DNA of 64,000 nucleotides from a virus. The DNA lies in IMG/VR virus record IMGVR_UViG_3300023257_000007, positions 186,001 to 250,000 of that record; one strand, given 5' to 3'. The stretch's first letter is position 1. Each line of letters starts with the position of its first letter. The notes under the pieces were generated by a model. That model saw nothing but the letters and a program-made list of their open reading frames with translations, did not search any database and had not been told where the DNA came from. The position numbers and the translations under genes are program-made. Shown here piece by piece: positions 34,964 through 42,413 of this stretch.

Positions 34964-35325
34964 AAAAAACAATAATATATGTACATAGTGATGAGGATAT
35001 GATTAATTTATTAAGTTATTTACATTTTGTTGGAGTTACATGGCATGGCTCTGCTATTATAAAAGATGATGATAGTTCCGATAATTTTTTTAATGCCGAT
35101 GCCAGATATATAGATATTAGTTGTAAAAAAACGGGAACTGTTGGATTTTGTATTGATCAAGATGATTATATTACATATATGGATGATGGTACTTTTAAAG
35201 GCGAGAATGTTTATGAATATTTCGGTAGAGATTTTATGGAGTATGATCATTATGAGTATGATGAATATGTTGAAAAGTTTGATATTGAACCACTCATAAA
35301 TGGAATAAAGATGGGTTTACTTTAA
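34960..35325 (+). CDS. tagged YLHxxGxxW paralogue 3, 121 aa (IKMGLL)
   Basis: TIIYVHSDEDMINLLSYLHF, VGVTW, TGTVGFCIDQDDYITYMDDG, EYDHYEYDEYVEKFDIEPLI, then GIKMGLL. Same arrangement as the two preceding genes with an insertion near residue 45 (SSDNFFNADARYIDIS). ATGA overlap with paralogue 2. Confidence 0.65.
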   Translation: MKKTIIYVHSDEDMINLLSYLHFVGVTWHGSAIIKDDDSSDNFFNADARYIDISCKKTGTVGFCIDQDDYITYMDDGTFKGENVYEYFGRDFMEYDHYEYDEYVEKFDIEPLINGIKMGLL

Positions 35326-35326
35326 A

Positions 35327-35353
35327 GTTTAGAAGGTATTCCGTATCTTTGTA
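35327..35353 (+). promoter_or_regulatory. promoter, GTTTAGAAGGTATTCC type
   Basis: TTTAGAAGGTATTCCGTATCTTTG immediately after the preceding stop; an AAAAAGGAG site follows before 35378. Confidence 0.8.
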
Positions 35354-35377
35354 TTATAATTAAAAAGGAGAAGAAAA

Positions 35378-35632
35378 ATGAAAAAGAAACAAAATAAAAA
35401 AGAAGAGAGTAAATATCAATACAGAAGTGATACTGCTGTTAGGGTTGAAGAAACTGAATATAGTGTAAATGAGTATGACGAATGGGATCGCATAGTATTT
35501 TATTTATGGAAGAAGAGTGGTTATTGGTCTGTGAATGTTTTTGCTCCTGTAACTGATGGTAAAAGGGTTTCATTAGAACCTTTACAAGTAATTCATAAGT
35601 ATTGGACATCTTATAATAAATTATCAATATGA
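35378..35632 (+). CDS. hypothetical protein, 84 aa, no tail
   Basis: Highly charged N-terminus (MKKKQNKKEESKYQYRSD), then YEYDEWDR-like aromatic segment and VNVFAPVTDGKRVSLEPLQV. Untagged gene within the array, with an AAGGAG ribosome site, coupled to the next gene by ATGA. Confidence 0.55.
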   Translation: MKKKQNKKEESKYQYRSDTAVRVEETEYSVNEYDEWDRIVFYLWKKSGYWSVNVFAPVTDGKRVSLEPLQVIHKYWTSYNKLSI

Positions 35633-35895
35633 AAAGATTAAATATATTTGTAAGAAGTGGATTACAGCAAACGTTGTTTCTACATTATTTATATACTAAT
35701 GGTTATAGTTATAAAGATAGAAAGGATCTTTATTGGAAATTTACTAATGGTTCAGGTGCTATTGTGGTTAATGTAATTGATAAAATAATATTAGGTGGTA
35801 ACACAGGTTGGTTTGCAACACAATCACATATGAATGTAAAAGAATTTGTTGATAAGGCGTGGGAATTTGAAAGTATGAGGATTGGTGTATTATGA
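35629..35895 (+). CDS. tagged protein with variant tail MRIGVL, 88 aa
   Basis: RLNIFVRSGLQQTLFLHYLY, NGYSY in the GYxW position, and SMRIGVL at the end, an outlying variant of the shared tail. Coupled to the untagged gene before it. Confidence 0.55.
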   Translation: MKRLNIFVRSGLQQTLFLHYLYTNGYSYKDRKDLYWKFTNGSGAIVVNVIDKIILGGNTGWFATQSHMNVKEFVDKAWEFESMRIGVL

Positions 35896-35940
35896 TTAAG
35901 GAATATCATATATGTATTATAAATAAAAAGGAGAAAAAAA

Positions 35941-36131
35941 TGCTAACAATATTAACAATATTATTAATATGGAATCAATTTAGTGGTTGGTTTAGAAAGA
36001 TGTTTTGTAAAATTGGTTTACACACATGGATTAAAGTCTATTCACATAATGAAAAAGGTTGGCATATAAAGGAAAAGAAATGTAGAATATGTAATAAGGA
36101 GGTAAAAAATGATAAAAATAATAGAAAATAA
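35941..36131 (+). CDS. small membrane-associated zinc-binding protein, 63 aa
   Basis: Start set at 35941 because AAAAAGGAGAAAAAA immediately precedes this ATG; an in-frame ATG at 35892 lacks a site. MLTILTILLIWNQFSGWF is a hydrophobic anchor, followed by FCKIGLHTWIKV and EKKCRICNKE, a Cys/His set like that of small DUF1660-type phage zinc proteins. Function unknown. Confidence 0.5.
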
Positions 36132-36618
36132 AACACAAACTAAAAGAATTGAACCTTATTATAGGTTAAAATTTAGTTACATGATTGGTGATGCTGATGG
36201 TGACACTACAGAGAAGATTGATATTCCTCTTAACAATCCATATGTCGAAAGAGTTGTTGATGTTTTAAATAATTGTGATACACCTAAAGGTCATTGGGGT
36301 ATGATATTAGACTCTGAACATTTCACTAAGTTATTGAATCAGGGTAAAATGACACAGAGTGATTATAATTTTTGTAAAGTGGTTGTATTTGGTGATGACA
36401 TTGATGAACACATGGAAGAGTTTTTCAGCAAGGAAAGAATTGAGGCTGACAAATTAAAATTATTGGAGATAACTGGCGATGAAAAATCATACGCTTATGA
36501 ATTTGAAGAGGCTTGTATTACTTCGATTGGACATAGTTTCGCAGTTTTTGAAGGTATTGATTTATATTATATTGATGAATATGGAGTAAAACATGAGACC
36601 AAAATAGTTGATGATTAA
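36109..36618 (+). CDS. hypothetical protein with YYIDEYGVK motif, 169 aa
   Basis: Starts 7 nt after an AAGGAGG site. Contains YMIGDADGDTTEKIDIPLNN and near the end IDLYYIDEYGVKHETKI, shared in pattern with the tagged genes at 31.4 and 52.3 kb, but it lacks the tail. No known family. Confidence 0.6.
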   Translation: MIKIIENKTQTKRIEPYYRLKFSYMIGDADGDTTEKIDIPLNNPYVERVVDVLNNCDTPKGHWGMILDSEHFTKLLNQGKMTQSDYNFCKVVVFGDDIDEHMEEFFSKERIEADKLKLLEITGDEKSYAYEFEEACITSIGHSFAVFEGIDLYYIDEYGVKHETKIVDD

Positions 36619-36637
36619 AACATTAAAATGGTAAGGA

Positions 36638-36665
36638 ATTTCAGAAGGAGTTCCTTATCTTTGTA
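36638..36665 (+). promoter_or_regulatory. promoter
   Basis: TTTCAGAAGGAGTTCCTTATCTTTGTA with TATCTTTG at 36656; drives 36693. Confidence 0.75.
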
Positions 36666-36692
36666 TTAATATTAATTTAAAGAAGAAATAAA

Positions 36693-36920
36693 ATGATAAA
36701 ATATAAAATAACAGATGAAAAAATTGAAGTAGGCGACATTGTTGCTTATGGAATAACATGGAGAGAGAAACGTGTAAGAAAGCACGGTTATGTACTTGGT
36801 GTTTGGGAAGAATATTGGGATGAGGATTCACAGAAGTTTAGAAATAAGGTTGAATGTGTTGATAAAGATAATCATATAATTCGTAGTGAAGAATGGTTAA
36901 AAAAGGTGGTATTGATATGA
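36693..36920 (+). CDS. hypothetical protein, SH3-like, 75 aa
   Basis: Strand-rich sequence with a turn (EVGDIVAYGITWREKRVRKH, GYVLGVWEEYW) suggests a small SH3/KOW barrel. It ends overlapping the next ATG by ATGA. Function unknown. Confidence 0.55.
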   Translation: MIKYKITDEKIEVGDIVAYGITWREKRVRKHGYVLGVWEEYWDEDSQKFRNKVECVDKDNHIIRSEEWLKKVVLI

Positions 36921-37222
36921 TAAAACGATATTATAAAATAGGAATAGATATTCCTGATAATAAATTTGTTAAGTTGATATCAGATCATTTATATTCTTTG
37001 GGTTATAAATGGTGTAGTGATTTTAGAGACGAATCTTTTTATGATAAAGTAACGAATGAATGTATAAGAAGTAATGTGCGTGGTATTGGTGTTGAATGTA
37101 ATGGTCGCATGAGTTACAATGTTGTTAAAAATCAAACTGAAAAGTGGTATTCTCTTGAAGAATATGTAATAAAATATGATTTAGTGATTGAATATGAAGG
37201 ATTAAAAATGGGTTTATTATGA
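36917..37222 (+). CDS. tagged LYSLGYKW paralogue, 101 aa (LKMGLL)
   Basis: Start set at 36917 from the ATGA overlap. NKFVKLISDHLYSLGYKWCS, then NECIRSNVRGIGVECNGRMS and KWYSLEEYVIKYD match the 58.2-58.9 kb genes (VVNHLYSLGYEWCGG... GIGVEHGRISYNV... KWYDIDEYVEKYD) across 21 kb. C-terminus LKMGLL. Confidence 0.7.
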   Translation: MIKRYYKIGIDIPDNKFVKLISDHLYSLGYKWCSDFRDESFYDKVTNECIRSNVRGIGVECNGRMSYNVVKNQTEKWYSLEEYVIKYDLVIEYEGLKMGLL

Positions 37223-37326
37223 GAAAGAGAAAACGAATCAAGGAAAATATTGACTATTTGTTATTTGGAATGGATTGTGCATTGATAGTATTATTTGTAT
37301 TATTCATAGTATTAATTATAATTTAG
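37219..37326 (+). CDS. small membrane protein, 35 aa
   Basis: MRKRKRIKENIDYLLFGMDC followed by ALIVLFVLFIVLIII: basic N-terminus and one transmembrane helix. ATGA overlap with the tagged gene before it. A holin-like or host-membrane effector is possible. Confidence 0.5.
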   Translation: MRKRKRIKENIDYLLFGMDCALIVLFVLFIVLIII

Positions 37327-37335
37327 GAGGAAAAA

Positions 37336-37686
37336 ATGAGAAAAATATATTTAGCAACAAATTATTTCACAGCGTTAACCCCGCTTGATGATGATAACAA
37401 TTTATTAAAATTAGAAAGAGGTAAAGATCCTGTTATTATTTGTACCCTTGAGAAATATCTGGAAGATGTTGATAACACAATAATCACAGGTAACATATTA
37501 AGATTAGAAATAATTGCAAAAACAGATGATGGTTGGATAATTGAACAAGAATTTATAACACCGGGAATGTTAGAGAGTTTGAATTGTAGAAAGATAAGTC
37601 TTGACTCACAATTTATTGAAACTTTAAATCGAAGCCAGAAAGTGGCTTTAGAGTTAAAGAATATAAATGAAAAATTGTCAAGGTAA
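37336..37686 (+). CDS. hypothetical protein, 116 aa
   Basis: Good ribosome site (TAGGAGGAAAAA). Starts MRKIYLATNYFTALTPLDDD; strand-rich, then a helical C-terminus. No family and no tail. Confidence 0.55.
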   Translation: MRKIYLATNYFTALTPLDDDNNLLKLERGKDPVIICTLEKYLEDVDNTIITGNILRLEIIAKTDDGWIIEQEFITPGMLESLNCRKISLDSQFIETLNRSQKVALELKNINEKLSR

Positions 37687-37692
37687 ATTTTT

Positions 37693-37721
37693 TTATTAAG
37701 TAGAATCACCGTATATTTGTA
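37693..37721 (+). promoter_or_regulatory. promoter
   Basis: TTAAGTAGAATCACCGTATATTTGTA, TATATTTG at 37712. The next gene also has a second promoter 80 nt downstream, so HU1 may have tandem promoters. Confidence 0.75.
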
Positions 37722-37769
37722 TTATACAATTGAGAAGATAGAAAAAGAAGAGAAATAAACAGAATGATT

Positions 37770-37802
37770 TTTTAATTCAGAATAAAGTTCTTATCTTTGT
37801 AT
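37770..37802 (+). promoter_or_regulatory. promoter of HU-like gene 1
   Basis: TTTTTTAATTCAGAA, then TTCTTATCTTTGTA, TATCTTTG at 37792, 56 nt before the ATG. Confidence 0.8.
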
Positions 37803-37854
37803 AGACAAAAACAAGTAAACATAATATTAATTAATTTAAAAAACGAAAAACAAA

Positions 37855-38169
37855 ATGGCAAACAAAAAAGATTTAACAAACGCAATTGCAATAGCTACAG
37901 GCAAAACAAAAAAAGATAGCAAAGAATTAGTAAACGTCATAATGGCATCTATTAAATCTGAATTAAGTAACGGTGAAGGTTCTATCGTAAAATTAGTAAA
38001 CTTTGGAACATTTAAAGTAGTTAATCGAAAAGCAAGAAAAGGAAGAAATCCAAGGACTGGTGAATCAATTGATATCCCTGCAAAGAATGTAGTTAGATTC
38101 AAAGCTGGTAAAGGTCTTAAAGAAGCGGTTGATTATACTGCTGAAGAAAGAGAAGAATTAGGAATATAA
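37855..38169 (+). CDS. HU/IHF-family DNA-binding protein 1
   Basis: ANKKDLTNAIAIATGKTKKD, EGSIVKLVNFGTFKVVNRKA, then RKGRNPRTGESIDIPAKNVV with the Pro of the DNA-intercalating arm, and FKAGKGLKEAVDY. Full length for the family. It should bend or coat phage DNA. Monocistronic: two upstream promoters and a terminator. Very similar to HU2, less to HU3. Confidence 0.95.
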   Translation: MANKKDLTNAIAIATGKTKKDSKELVNVIMASIKSELSNGEGSIVKLVNFGTFKVVNRKARKGRNPRTGESIDIPAKNVVRFKAGKGLKEAVDYTAEEREELGI

Positions 38170-38193
38170 GAAATAAAACTCCTGAAATATCGA

Positions 38194-38221
38194 AGCCACC
38201 TGGAGAGGTGGCTTTTTTTAT
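38194..38221 (+). terminator. intrinsic terminator after HU1
   Basis: AGCCACCT-ggag-AGGTGGCT followed by seven T. Confidence 0.95.
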
Positions 38222-38245
38222 TTGAAAAAATTCCTTATATTTGTA
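38218..38245 (+). promoter_or_regulatory. promoter abutting an ATG (leaderless)
   Basis: TTTGAAAAAATTCCTTATATTTGTA; TATATTTG at 38236, with the ATG 3 nt after the box. Confidence 0.7.
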
Positions 38246-38246
38246 T

Positions 38247-38567
38247 ATGAATAACGAAAAATATATAAGGTTTAAGGTAAAAACTCTATCAGATAGTAAG
38301 AGTATTCAAGAATTTTTATTTTCTTTAGGATATATGTGGTGTTCAGAAAATAGGAAAGAATATTATTATATGAATTTTGAAACGTCTGATATTTTATTAT
38401 GTCTTGAGAGTGACTTTAATCCTAATATAGATCATATTTTTCATGGTGATGTAGAGATATTAAATTATGATAAAAGATGGATGGATAAGATAATAAAATC
38501 TTATGATATGAGTAATTATAAAGATTTTATTCAATATAAAAATGCAAAACAACTGGGATTAATTTAA
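38247..38567 (+). CDS. tagged FLFSLGYxW paralogue A, 106 aa (KQLGLI)
   Basis: MNNEKYIRFKVKTLSDSKSI, QEFLFSLGYMWCSEN, then MSNYKDFIQYKNAKQLGLI. Very similar in plan to the next gene. The ATG lies 3 nt after the -7 box, so translation is probably from a leaderless mRNA; TTG at 38241 would be inside the promoter. Confidence 0.65.
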   Translation: MNNEKYIRFKVKTLSDSKSIQEFLFSLGYMWCSENRKEYYYMNFETSDILLCLESDFNPNIDHIFHGDVEILNYDKRWMDKIIKSYDMSNYKDFIQYKNAKQLGLI

Positions 38568-38595
38568 TATTAAGAACAAACTCCGTATCTTTACA
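38567..38595 (+). promoter_or_regulatory. promoter abutting an ATG (leaderless)
   Basis: TTAAGAACAAACTCCGTATCTTTA; box at 38586 and ATG 4 nt after it. Confidence 0.7.
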
Positions 38596-38597
38596 CT

Positions 38598-38903
38598 ATG
38601 AAAAAACATGAAAAATTTATATTATTTAAGGTTGATACTTCAAGGGAAAGTAAGGAAATTCAAGAATTTTTGTTTTCTTTAGGTTATTCTTGGCGTGGAG
38701 ATAATAATATGGAATATTTCTCTGTTGAAATTGGGGCTTATATTTTATTATGTGTTGATAGTAATAATATTAAGAGCAAAAATTGTATTTTTTATGGAAA
38801 TGATAAAATGCAATATGATCAAGAACTTATAAAATCTTATAACATGAATAATTATAAAGATTCTTTATGTTTTATAGAATCATTTAAATTGGGATTATTT
38901 TAA
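38598..38903 (+). CDS. tagged FLFSLGYxW paralogue B, 101 aa (FKLGLF)
   Basis: ILFKVDTSRESKEIQEFLFS, LGYSW, MNNYKDSLCFIESFKLGLF. Tandem duplicate of the preceding gene, each with its own abutting promoter and no Shine-Dalgarno. Confidence 0.65.
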   Translation: MKKHEKFILFKVDTSRESKEIQEFLFSLGYSWRGDNNMEYFSVEIGAYILLCVDSNNIKSKNCIFYGNDKMQYDQELIKSYNMNNYKDSLCFIESFKLGLF

Positions 38904-38931
38904 AATTGAGAACAAACTCCGTATCTTTACA
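38902..38931 (+). promoter_or_regulatory. promoter of repeat RNA copy 1
   Basis: TTGAGAACAAACTCCGTATCTTTA, box at 38922; nearly the same as the preceding promoter. Confidence 0.75.
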
Positions 38932-38990
38932 TAGTTAAAGGGCGGAGAATTTTTATAGGTTCTGGGAGAGTAGACTCCAACTTGCGATAT
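38932..38990 (+). ncRNA. repeated small RNA element, copy 1
   Basis: Directly after a promoter: GGCGGAG, a variable stretch, GAGAGTAGACTCCAACTTGC, then GATAT and a T-run. No open frame. GAG-TAGA-CTC can form a hairpin, or GGAG can pair with CTCC. See copies at 43.6, 49.5, 51.4 and 53.9 kb. Confidence 0.7.
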
Positions 38991-39009
38991 ATTTTTTTTA
39001 ACACAATTT

Positions 39010-39040
39010 TTATTTCTTAGAAGTAATCCGTATCTTTGTT
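39010..39040 (+). promoter_or_regulatory. promoter abutting an ATG (leaderless)
   Basis: TTATTTCTTAGAAGTAATCCGTATCTTTG, box at 39031, ATG 4 nt after it. Confidence 0.75.
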
Positions 39041-39042
39041 AT

Positions 39043-39474
39043 ATGAAAATGAAAGTATTATATATTAAAGCTGAAAACATGAAAGATGGTGATTTTGACA
39101 TTATGTTAAAATTTGTTAATAATAATAAAAATTTAGATTATTATTTAACAGGTATAAATATGGGGGGTATTATGAGAACATTTATATGTATAGCCGTAAA
39201 TGATGATAATTATAATGAGGTTAAAGAAAAATTATTCTCTAAATATAATACACCATCACATATTACTGATTTTCAAAATTATGAAGATTATAAATATCCC
39301 TATTTATCAATTGAAATATCAATGGAAAATGAACATGCAGATCATTTAACTATTCATCCTTTGAATGATGATGATGTAGATGTTAAAAATTTTGAAATAA
39401 TTTATAGTAATATTGATGACATATTTGATGATATTGATATGCATATAACTACAAAAAAACTTGGTTTATCTTAA
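39043..39474 (+). CDS. tagged hypothetical protein, 143 aa (KKLGLS)
   Basis: VLYIKAENMKDGDFDIMLKF at the N-terminus; acidic C-terminal part (NIDDIFDDIDMHITTKKLGL) ends in LGLS, a tail variant. Leaderless arrangement. No GYxW motif. Confidence 0.6.
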   Translation: MKMKVLYIKAENMKDGDFDIMLKFVNNNKNLDYYLTGINMGGIMRTFICIAVNDDNYNEVKEKLFSKYNTPSHITDFQNYEDYKYPYLSIEISMENEHADHLTIHPLNDDDVDVKNFEIIYSNIDDIFDDIDMHITTKKLGLS

Positions 39475-39489
39475 CTAAAAAAAATAATT

Positions 39490-39810
39490 ATGAGAAAATT
39501 TAATTGTATTAAAATAGAAAATGAAGAACATTTAAATGAATGTTATAAAAAGATAATTGATCTTAAAACACATTATCCATATAACACTTTTGTTGATAGA
39601 TTTATTATGATAAAGGGTTATTGTATTGGTTTTGAAATAGAAGAAATAGAAGAAGGAAGATTAATTTTAACATTTTTAACTGATAATGATCTTCAACGAT
39701 TTGATGAATCAAATGAATTAGCTTTTAATTGTAATTATTTTAATGATATTGATTCTTTTGTTGAATATCATAAGATTTATTTTGATTGTAGATCATTAGG
39801 GGTTTTATAA
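39490..39810 (+). CDS. tagged hypothetical protein, 106 aa (RSLGVL)
   Basis: NCIKIENEEHLNECYKKIID, CIGFEIEEIEEGRLILTFL, then YFDCRSLGVL. A tail variant. Probably co-transcribed with the preceding gene, 15 nt away. A GTTTAGAAGGTATTCC promoter follows its stop. Confidence 0.6.
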   Translation: MRKFNCIKIENEEHLNECYKKIIDLKTHYPYNTFVDRFIMIKGYCIGFEIEEIEEGRLILTFLTDNDLQRFDESNELAFNCNYFNDIDSFVEYHKIYFDCRSLGVL

Positions 39811-39813
39811 GAA

Positions 39814-39841
39814 AGTTTAGAAGGTATTCCGTATCTTTGTA
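39814..39841 (+). promoter_or_regulatory. promoter, GTTTAGAAGGTATTCC type
   Basis: TATCTTTG at 39832; fourth copy of this near-identical promoter cassette. Confidence 0.8.
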
Positions 39842-39863
39842 TAAATATTAAAATAATATAATT

Positions 39864-40325
39864 ATGGAATTAGATAAAGCAAGAATAAAAATGAGAGAAT
39901 TGTTATCAAAACATGGTCTTGATAATTGGAGTTTTGATTTTGATAGAGCAGTTAGACGTTTAGGTCAATGTGTTTGGAAAAAGAATAGTATCATGACTCG
40001 AAAAATTACTATGTCTAGAATTATGACTGAAAGTAGAACTGATAAAGAAGTTATTAATACAATGTTACATGAAATAGCACACGCAATAGATTTTGAAACA
40101 AGGGGTAGAAGTGCTCATGATGATGTTTGGAGATCAATTGCATTGAGTATTGGTTGTGATGGTAATAGATCTAGTAATGTTGATGTTGAGGTTTCAGAAA
40201 AGAATTATAAGTGGTTGGCTATATGTCCAGAGCATGGTGTTTTGGGTGGATGGCAAAGAAAACCAAAAGATAATAAAATGTGTAAAAAATGTAAAAGTAA
40301 AATCATAATAAAGGAAAATAAATAA
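39864..40325 (+). CDS. SprT-like zinc metalloprotease
   Basis: N-terminal helix (MRELLSKHGLDNWSFDFDRA), RRLGQCVW, the zinc motif TMLHEIAHAIDF (HExxH), a further His in GRSAHDDVWRSIAL, and a C-terminal zinc ribbon (AICPEH... KMCKKCKSK). This is the SprT/Spartan plan at 153 aa. Relatives act on DNA-protein crosslinks. Followed 1 nt later by an unknown 275-aa gene. Confidence 0.8.
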   Translation: MELDKARIKMRELLSKHGLDNWSFDFDRAVRRLGQCVWKKNSIMTRKITMSRIMTESRTDKEVINTMLHEIAHAIDFETRGRSAHDDVWRSIALSIGCDGNRSSNVDVEVSEKNYKWLAICPEHGVLGGWQRKPKDNKMCKKCKSKIIIKENK

Positions 40326-40326
40326 C

Positions 40327-41154
40327 ATGAAAATAAAAGAAATAATAAGAAAAATATATGATAAAACCGGACATGGATATACTGCTACGGCTATTAGTGT
40401 TTTAAAAAAATCTGGTTTGATGGGTGATAAAACACATCAAAAGATTAAGAACATTGTTGAGAATGAAATTCAAAGATATGAAAAAGAATATTTTGAAAAA
40501 TATAAGTCTTATATTAGTGAGTATAGATATGAATCACCAACTATGATTTTATCAATAATGTATATTGATGGTTTTAAAGGAAAATATACTGATTCTTATA
40601 AGAAGATTCAGAAAGAGATTCAAAGAATTGACACATCAGAATTAAAGTCATATAAATCTTTAATAAAGAAAGCTAAATCTACTGATCATTTGCTAAGTAA
40701 GATATCCCATTATAAAAGAGCATTATCATTTCGAGGGGATAAAAAAATTGAAGAGAAATTGAAAGATTTAGAGGAGGATTTTCACTCAGATCAGATTATA
40801 GAGGATGAGAAGCAATTTTCAGAGAATACTATTCAATTAAAAGATTCCTCTATAATCAAAATTTATCTTGATCCGAATAACAGAAATACTTTGATGATGG
40901 AACAAGAACAAGAAGGTAAAAAAGGTTTTAGGTTAGTTAATCATTTTGCAGCTATACCACCATTGAAAGAAACTACTGACATATTTTGGATTGGTGAAAG
41001 AACTTCAAAAGCAACTGGTTATAAACATAATTCAGAGGCTTTAATAATAATGAGAGATGAAAATGATACAATAAGAATATATTATAAAGGAAGTTTATTA
41101 ATAGAAAATTATTGTGAAGAAGAATTAAAAAAAATTATAAATAAAATTAAATAA
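40327..41154 (+). CDS. hypothetical protein, 275 aa
   Basis: No family recognised. The N-terminus has a YDKTGHGYTATAISVLKKSG segment, followed by a long charged helical part with coiled coil near residues 105-160, and a strand-rich C-terminal domain (GFRLVNHFAAIPPLKETTDI, FWIGERTSKATGYKH). It is probably co-expressed with the SprT-like protease and the next two small genes. Confidence 0.55.
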   Translation: MKIKEIIRKIYDKTGHGYTATAISVLKKSGLMGDKTHQKIKNIVENEIQRYEKEYFEKYKSYISEYRYESPTMILSIMYIDGFKGKYTDSYKKIQKEIQRIDTSELKSYKSLIKKAKSTDHLLSKISHYKRALSFRGDKKIEEKLKDLEEDFHSDQIIEDEKQFSENTIQLKDSSIIKIYLDPNNRNTLMMEQEQEGKKGFRLVNHFAAIPPLKETTDIFWIGERTSKATGYKHNSEALIIMRDENDTIRIYYKGSLLIENYCEEELKKIINKIK

Positions 41155-41162
41155 AACAAATT

Positions 41163-41369
41163 ATGTGGATAACAATTGGAATAATAATAGGATTAGTAAT
41201 AGGTGGTTGGTTAGGATATCAGGCTTGTATGGCAAAATATAGACCTACAGAATTACTTAAATTAGCAAAAATACAAACTGAAATGATTTCAGGTGAAATA
41301 ACACCGGAAAAGGCTTTAAAAGAGATACATCAAATTGAAATTGAACACCCTGAATTGAAAAAGAAATGA
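41163..41369 (+). CDS. small membrane protein, 68 aa
   Basis: ITIGIIIGLVIGGWLGYQAC is an N-terminal glycine-zipper-like transmembrane helix, followed by a short cytoplasmic or periplasmic helical tail (KEIHQIEIEHPELKKK). ATGA overlap with the next gene. Confidence 0.55.
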   Translation: MWITIGIIIGLVIGGWLGYQACMAKYRPTELLKLAKIQTEMISGEITPEKALKEIHQIEIEHPELKKK

Positions 41370-41689
41370 AAAAGTATAAATTTATAACAGAAAGTGATTA
41401 TGGTGATTTGCAACTCATCATTTATTTTGAAGATAGAGATGAATCTATTAAAGTTCAAAATGAAATGATAGAACGTGGTTATTTAAAAATCACAGAGACA
41501 AATACACAAGATAAAGATTTATATCCATTTTCTGTTTGGTTTGAACCTAAAAATAAAATAATGAATGGTGGTCAAAAGAATTCTGAATATATGTTAAGGT
41601 ATGGTAGATCATTACATTCTGATATATTTATGGAGTATATAGATAATCTGGAAGCATTATTTGAGTCTTTAAAAATGGGTTTGTTATAA
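41366..41689 (+). CDS. tagged hypothetical protein, 107 aa (LKMGLL)
   Basis: FITESDYGDLQLIIYFEDRD, a short helix with ERGYLK in the GYxW place, and FESLKMGLL at the end. Ends the SprT operon. Confidence 0.6.
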   Translation: MKKYKFITESDYGDLQLIIYFEDRDESIKVQNEMIERGYLKITETNTQDKDLYPFSVWFEPKNKIMNGGQKNSEYMLRYGRSLHSDIFMEYIDNLEALFESLKMGLL

Positions 41690-41691
41690 TT

Positions 41692-41723
41692 TTTAACTTT
41701 TGAACAAAGTCCGTATATTTGTA
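41692..41723 (+). promoter_or_regulatory. promoter of a tRNA-like RNA
   Basis: TTTTGAACAAAGTCCGTATATTTGTA, TATATTTG at 41714. Confidence 0.8.
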
Positions 41724-41728
41724 TTATC

Positions 41729-41814
41729 ATTAACGGTTACATGTGTCCAACGACACCTTGCAAGAGCGTAATAAGCGATGTCCAGTGTTCGATTCCCTGG
41801 TAGTGGTACAAAAA
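41729..41814 (+). ncRNA. tRNA-like or degenerate tRNA transcript
   Basis: Short non-coding stretch between two promoters. Contains a T-arm-like segment (CAGTG TTCGATT CCCTG) and a GTGTC-caac-GACAC hairpin. A possible acceptor (TCATTAA with GTAGTGG) pairs only partly and no convincing anticodon stem was found. Could be a decayed or very divergent tRNA. Confidence 0.35.
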
Positions 41815-41844
41815 TCACAAAGAAAACAAAACACAAGTATATTT

Positions 41845-41875
41845 TTTATTTAGGAAGGAAGTCCGTATATTTGTA
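41845..41875 (+). promoter_or_regulatory. promoter
   Basis: TTTAGGAAGGAAGTCCGTATATTTGTA, TATATTTG at 41866; drives 41930 and probably the tRNA-Lys. Confidence 0.8.
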
Positions 41876-41929
41876 TAACAATAAAGAAAAATAATAATAT
41901 TAATTTAAAATCTATAGGAGGATATAAAA

Positions 41930-42166
41930 ATGGCAAGAGAAAAATTAGGTAAAGTAGTAGGACAAGTTGGTGGATTCAGAATCAGAATGGAAATGAAAAA
42001 TATCCAAAAAATTGAAACAGACAGATTTGGTAGAAGAAAAGTAACTGAATCTAAAAGATGTTTCACCGGAAAATACGGAGTTTACGCAGGTAGAAACCTT
42101 TGTAAAAATGGTCTAACCAAAGAAAAAGCAATTCAATACGCAAAATCGTATAACAAAGAAAATTAG
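41930..42166 (+). CDS. small basic protein, 78 aa
   Basis: Good ATAGGAGG site. Strongly basic, Gly-rich (KVVGQVGGFRIRMEMKNIQK, TGKYGVYAGRNLCKNG), with a C-terminal KAIQYAKSY helix. No family. It resembles small DNA- or RNA-binding phage proteins in composition. Confidence 0.6.
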   Translation: MAREKLGKVVGQVGGFRIRMEMKNIQKIETDRFGRRKVTESKRCFTGKYGVYAGRNLCKNGLTKEKAIQYAKSYNKEN

Positions 42167-42188
42167 AGCTCCCAGTTGGAGATTCGTT

Positions 42189-42212
42189 CCTCAAGGTTGA
42201 AAGGTCTTGAGG
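42189..42212 (+). other. hairpin between a coding gene and tRNA-Lys
   Basis: CCTCAAG-gttgaaaggt-CTTGAGG without a T-run. Possibly an RNA processing signal separating the mRNA from the tRNA. Confidence 0.5.
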
Positions 42213-42249
42213 GACGTCTTAATTATAATAATAATTATTAAAAATATAT

Positions 42250-42322
42250 GTATCATTAGCTCAGTTGGTAGAGCTTCTGCCTTTTAAGCAGAAAGTCCAG
42301 GGTTCGAGTCCCCGATGGTATA
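42250..42322 (+). tRNA. tRNA-Lys (anticodon TTT)
   Basis: Acceptor GTATCAT pairs with ATGGTAT; D-arm TAGCTCAGTTGGTAGAGC; anticodon stem TCTGC/GCAGA with loop CTTTTAA; T-loop TTCGAGT. CCA is not encoded. A terminator lies 35 nt downstream. Confidence 0.97.
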
Positions 42323-42357
42323 CACAATGTAACCTCCTTTCACATTGAATTAGTACT

Positions 42358-42388
42358 TCCCCACCCGAACAGGTGGGGATTTTTTTTA
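42358..42388 (+). terminator. intrinsic terminator after tRNA-Lys
   Basis: TCCCCACC-cgaaca-GGTGGGGA followed by eight T. Confidence 0.95.
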
Positions 42389-42413
42389 TTAGAAGGATTG
42401 TTGTATCTTTGTA
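42383..42413 (+). promoter_or_regulatory. promoter
   Basis: TTATTAGAAGGATTGTTGTATCTTTGTA, TATCTTTG at 42404; the -33 part begins inside the T-run of the preceding terminator. Confidence 0.75.

Noticed and set aside
41729-41814. Confident tRNA-Cys or tRNA-Ala call
   Set aside because: A T-arm is visible, but acceptor and anticodon stems do not pair consistently; listed only as tRNA-like.
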